DNA of 64,000 nt from CAVWZH01 sp963765285 (GTDB taxonomy: Bacteria; Acidobacteriota; Terriglobia; Terriglobales; Acidobacteriaceae): contig CAVXVR010000003.1 of NCBI GenBank assembly GCA_963765285.1, positions 682,001-746,000 on the forward strand, written 5' to 3'. Under the pieces are notes generated by a model. That model was given only the letters and a program-made list of their open reading frames with translations. It did no database searches and had not been told where the DNA came from. The position numbers and the translations under genes were made by a program. This document shows, piece after piece, positions 60,794 to 64,000 of the stretch. How positions within the stretch are numbered: the stretch's first letter is position 1; the number at the start of each line of letters is the position of its first letter.

Positions 60794-62664
60794 GTGCCAC
60801 TGGCCTCCCGCAAGTTTGGCGAATTCGAGCTGGATTGCGCCCGCTATGAGCTGCGACGCAATGGTCGAGCCCTGAAGATCGAGCGGATTCCCATGGAGTT
60901 GCTCATCCTGCTGGCAGAAAAAGACGGCAACATCGTCACCCGGCAGGAAATCATCGACCGACTCTGGGGTAAAGACGTTTTCGTTGATACCGAGCACGGC
61001 ATCAACACGGCGATTCGAAAGGTGCGGCAAGCTCTCAGAGATGATCCCGAGCAGCCGCGGTTTGTCGAAACCGTCACCGGCAAAGGGTACCGCTTTGTCG
61101 CCGACAGAAACGGAGGCGCCCGGTCGGCCGACACACTTGTCGAAGTCGCGCCAAAGATCCCTGCCCCGGAGTCGGGTTCGCCAGCCAGGAAGCTCCGCTG
61201 GCCGGTCCCGTCCGCGGCCATCGCCCTTTGCCTGATCGCGGGAGCAGTGTTGGCGCTCGAGGTAGGAGGACTTCGCAAGCGGATTTTTGCCAGGCATGAA
61301 GTCGGCCCCATTCACTCCCTTGCCGTGTTGCCACTCACGAATCTCTCGGGCGACCCCTCGCAGGATTATTACGCCGACGGCATGACGGACGAGATGATCA
61401 CAGCTCTCGCTCAGAACCGTTCCTTGCGTGTGGTCTCCCATACGTCGGTGATGCAGTACAAAGGCGCGAGCAGGCCGTTGCGTGAGATCGCCCAGGCTCT
61501 CGGCGTGGACGGAATCCTGGAAGGCTCGGTAAATCGTTCTGCTGATCACGTGCACGTCAATCTGCAACTGATTTACGCGCCAACGGATACGCACATTTGG
61601 GCACAGAGCTATGACCGCGACCTGAACGGGGCATTGTCCCTACCCGAGGAGCTTTCCCACACGATCGCCAACGAGGCCATGGTTGGTTCAACTCCAGCCA
61701 AACCGCAGCGCCAGGTCAGTCCCGAGGCGCACGACGCCTACCTGCAAGGCCGTTACTACTGGTTTGCTGGGAATACTGAGCGCAGCAAAGAATATTTCGA
61801 GAAGGCCGTTCGGCTACAGCCCGACTACGCCGCTGCCTGGAGCGGGCTTGGCGACAGTTACGGCGCCAGCGCGGTAAACGGTGACGTTCCTCCAGACGCG
61901 GCCTTCGAAAAGGACAAGCAGTACACCCTCAAGGCTCTGGAATTAGATGACTCGTTGCCCGAGGCCCACAATTCGATGGCTGCTTACTATCTTTTCAATC
62001 GGTGGGACTGGAAACGGGCCGAGGCGGAGTAGTTGCGCGCCATCGAACTGAATCCCAACTACGCCGAGGCTCAGCATATTCTACTCCTATATCCTTTCGG
62101 CGATGAACCGGGACGATGAATCGTTGCAGGAACAGAAGCGCTCCACCGAGCTTGATCCTTTTGGCCGGCCGGACGCACTCGGGGCTGCCTATCTTCGTAT
62201 ACGAAACTACGACGCGGCCATCGCCGAGTTGGGCGTGCGCGCAGAAATCCTGCCCCAGGACCCTTATATTCAATGGCTTCTATTTGAGGCTTACCGGTAC
62301 AAAGGCATGAATAAAGAGGCCGTACAGCAAGTGCAAGAGATGTTTCTGGCCGAGGGCGACAAGCAGTCCGCTGAGGCCGTCGCGGCGAGCGGCGGTGCGA
62401 GGGGATGATGCACCGTTAGGAGAGCTCTTTCTGAAACAAGATCAGGAGCGGGCCCGCAAGCACTATCTCTCCCCACTTCATCTGGCGTACGACTACGCCA
62501 TGCTCGGACGCAAGGAAGAGACGCTGCGGGCATTGGAAGATGGATTTCGGGAACGCGATCCAATGCTCGTGTTCTTGCAGAAGTGGCGGGCCTTCGACTT
62601 CCTGCATTCGGAACCGCGTTACCGTGCCCTGGTGGCGAAAATGGGCCTGCCGCCAGCCTATTAG
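60794..62664 (+). pseudogene. Winged-helix / TPR transcription regulator, disrupted
   Basis: The GTG at 60794 follows TTGAGG. The protein has an OmpR-type winged helix (FGEFELDCARYELRRNGRAL, DRLWGKDVFVDTEHGINTAI, ETVTGKGYRFVADRN), a membrane helix (SAAIALCLIAGAVLALEVGG), a CadC/FlgO-like domain (IHSLAVLPLTNLSGDPSQDY) and TPR units (YAAAWSGLGDSYGASAVNG). It is broken by an in-frame TAG at 62030 and by +1 shifts near 62081 and 62401; downstream frames continue AMNRDDESLQEQKRSTELD and KHYLSPLHLAYDYAMLGRKE to 62664. Three breaks make real decay more likely here than in the other frameshifted genes. A truncated protein to 62032 would keep the DNA-binding and membrane parts. Confidence 0.88.
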
Positions 62665-62755
62665 CGCGGCCCTTGCAGCTTCAGCCCATTGCTGGCGGCT
62701 TGACGCTCGTCCCAGCGCACAAGCGTATCCGTCAAACGAAAGTACTTAGCCCCAC

Positions 62756-62782
62756 TTGGCAGCCGGTTGCCTCGGCTATAAT
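62756..62782 (+). promoter_or_regulatory. Sigma-70-like promoter upstream of ilvE
   Basis: TTGGCA (62756-62761) and TATAAT (62777-62782) are separated by 15 bases, slightly short, and lie about 115 bases before the ilvE ATG. The -10 is a perfect match. Confidence 0.5.
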
Positions 62783-62896
62783 GGTGGGTAACGTGGGTTC
62801 GGTTTTCACGCCTCGATCCCCTGCAGCGCCAGCGGAAGGATTCAGCCTCGTTACCAAATAACTAACCTTGGCATCGAAGAGTCAATAGGAGTCTTC

Positions 62897-63844
62897 ATGG
62901 CGATTCAAAAGACCGAGAAAATCTGGCACAACGGAAAACTGATCCCCTGGGATGAGGCCACGCTGCACGTCATGTCGCACGTGGTGAATTATGGCTCGTC
63001 GGTATTTGAGGGGATCCGTTGCTACGAGCTGCCCACGGGGCCGGCTATTTTCCGCGCCTCGGAACACATGCAGCGGTTGCTGGATTCGGCCAAGATTTAC
63101 CGCATTGACGTGGACTACACCCGCGACGAACTGGTCGCAGGCCTTACGGCGGTAGTCAAGAACAATGGCGTGTGGCCCTGCTATATCCGGCCGATCGTGC
63201 TGCGCGGGTACGGCGAAGCGGGGGTCAATCCTTTCAATTCGCCTACCGAGGTTTATATCTGCAATTACCCCTGGGGCAAATATCTGGGAACCGACGCAGC
63301 ACAGGGCGTGGATGCCTGCGTATCTTCGTGGACGCGGATCGCTCCCAATACACTGCCCGCGATGGCCAAGTCGGGCGCAAATTACATGAATTCCCAGCTC
63401 ATCAAGATGGAAGCCATTGTCAACGGTTACGCCGAAGGAATCGCCCTGGATGCGGAGGGGTACGTCAGCGAAGGCTCGGGAGAAAATGTTTTTCTGGTGC
63501 GCCAGGGAGTACTGCAGACGGCGCCGCTGGGCAATTCGGTGCTGCCCGGCATTACCCGTGATTCCGTATTGCAGATTGCGCGCGACCTGGGCATTCCCGT
63601 GGTTGAGCAATCGATTCCACGCGAAATGCTCTACGTGGCCGACGAAGCGTTCTTCAGCGGCACCGCCGCGGAAGTCACCGCCATTCGGTCCGTGGACAAG
63701 ATCAGCGTGGGCAAGGGCGTGATGGGCCCGGTCACCAAAGCTATTCAGAAAGAGTTCTACGCGATCATCCGCGGCGAAAAAACGGACCGCCACAACTGGC
63801 TGACGCCGGTGCCGGTGGGAAGCAAGCAACCGGTCCACGCATAA
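62897..63844 (+). CDS. ilvE: Branched-chain amino acid aminotransferase
   Basis: A fold-type IV PLP enzyme making leucine, isoleucine and valine from their 2-oxo acids. The 315-residue protein has the IlvE signatures: VNYGSSVFEGIRCYE, YIRPIVLRGYGEAGVNP, the PLP lysine in NYMNSQLIKMEA, and VSEGSGENVFLVRQG with LPGITRDSVLQIARDLG. The ATG 62897 has AGGAGTC upstream. A GC-rich terminator follows. It is single and complete. Confidence 0.96.
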   Translation: MAIQKTEKIWHNGKLIPWDEATLHVMSHVVNYGSSVFEGIRCYELPTGPAIFRASEHMQRLLDSAKIYRIDVDYTRDELVAGLTAVVKNNGVWPCYIRPIVLRGYGEAGVNPFNSPTEVYICNYPWGKYLGTDAAQGVDACVSSWTRIAPNTLPAMAKSGANYMNSQLIKMEAIVNGYAEGIALDAEGYVSEGSGENVFLVRQGVLQTAPLGNSVLPGITRDSVLQIARDLGIPVVEQSIPREMLYVADEAFFSGTAAEVTAIRSVDKISVGKGVMGPVTKAIQKEFYAIIRGEKTDRHNWLTPVPVGSKQPVHA

Positions 63845-63864
63845 CCCTCGGCGAATTTCGGCCT

Positions 63865-63892
63865 GGCACGGGTTCACGCCCGTGCCTTTTTT
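63865..63892. terminator. Terminator after ilvE, overlapping the antitoxin stop
   Basis: GGCACGGG (63865-63872) pairs with CCCGTGCC (63879-63886) followed by TTTTTT (63887-63892). The convergent antitoxin's stop codon (63874-63876) lies in the loop. Confidence 0.88.
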
Positions 63893-64000
63893 ATTTGGCG
63901 CCTTCGATTCTTCGGAATCGGCACCAGCCGTGCAACCGGGACACGATACCTGGTAATCACGATCTCCTGCCCCTTTTCCACCAGCCGCAGGAGTCTTGAG
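63874..64000 (-). CDS. Phd/YefM-type antitoxin, C-terminal part
   Basis: A minus-strand frame entering from the right edge reads SRLLRLVEKGQEIVITRYRV, PVARLVPIPKNRRRQIKKAR and A, then stop. The pattern LxxLVExGxEIVITRxxxPVARLVP is that of Phd antitoxins. Only the last 41 residues are visible. No toxin gene follows in this direction, since ilvE lies there, so the toxin is absent, non-adjacent or upstream. Confidence 0.75.
   Translation of the reverse strand, partial: SRLLRLVEKGQEIVITRYRVPVARLVPIPKNRRRQIKKARA

Noticed and set aside
62030..62032. TAG read as pyrrolysine or suppressed amber codon
   Set aside because: Two frameshifts follow in the same gene and there is no sign of a suppressor; a simple lesion explains it.
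62882..63877. Minus-strand 331-codon frame opposite ilvE
   Set aside because: It mirrors a complete aminotransferase, and no motif is visible.
1..64000. CRISPR arrays, prophage or integrative element
   Set aside because: No regularly spaced repeats, no cas, integrase, capsid or terminase genes, and no tRNA-end attachment sites were visible.

Overview
The window looks like chromosomal DNA of a soil-type Acidobacteriota (Acidobacteriia / Koribacter-like). This is inferred from content, not from a marker gene. The signs are two very large Oar-like TonB-dependent receptors with an N-terminal carboxypeptidase-regulatory-like domain, a Ser/Thr kinase with a C-terminal beta-propeller, a winged-helix/TPR regulator, many small secreted proteins of unknown function, high G+C, and short dispersed 'accgcagaggac' repeats. 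No rRNA, tRNA, CRISPR array, phage structural gene or replication origin was seen.

Layout. 1-4.6 kb: two tandem membrane proteins with a C-terminal spermidine-synthase-like domain. The first runs off the left edge; the second carries an N-terminal Nudix hydrolase. 4.6-10.4 kb: ligD (phosphoesterase plus ligase), a secreted protein, a VapC-type toxin-antitoxin pair and an M3 peptidase. 10.5-11.3 kb: a REP-associated transposase between inverted palindromes and direct repeats. 11.4-16 kb: a PilZ protein, a LuxR-type regulator with a receiver lacking its phospho-acceptor, a secreted protein, a GAF-ANTAR regulator and a proline-catabolic dehydrogenase. 16-21 kb: a trifunctional GH18-like/deacetylase/GT2 exopolysaccharide protein divergent from a GT39-like transferase. 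21-31 kb: two TonB receptors around a sulfatase-like/TPR protein. 31-34 kb: serS with envelope genes. 33.8-35.8 kb: a type IV (AbiE-like) toxin-antitoxin candidate whose regulator has an extra nuclease-like N-terminus and a strong operator. 36-46 kb: CPBP protease, cytochrome c, PafA-like phosphatase, pyrD, msrA, a Ser/Thr kinase and map. 46-53.7 kb: a Met/His-rich outer-membrane protein, an MBL hydrolase, DUF1697, 3-hydroxyacyl-CoA dehydrogenase and a phospholipase-C-like protein. 53.9-64 kb: a PEGA pseudokinase, a sodium/solute symporter, DinB, a PIN remnant, a broken winged-helix/TPR regulator, ilvE, and the end of a Phd-type antitoxin at the right edge.

A recurring oddity is single-base frame breaks. 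Six positions in five genes (pruA-like start, a secreted protein start, pyrD, the Ser/Thr kinase, and twice in the winged-helix/TPR gene) need a one-base correction to restore an obvious protein, and most lie in short homopolymers. This suggests either draft-assembly errors or real decay, and it matters when reading the protein set.

The best candidates for new biology are the nuclease-like/winged-helix plus nucleotidyltransferase pair with its triple operator, the Nudix/membrane/spermidine-synthase fusion with its tandem partner, the PNAG-machine-in-one-chain protein, and the PEGA pseudokinase.
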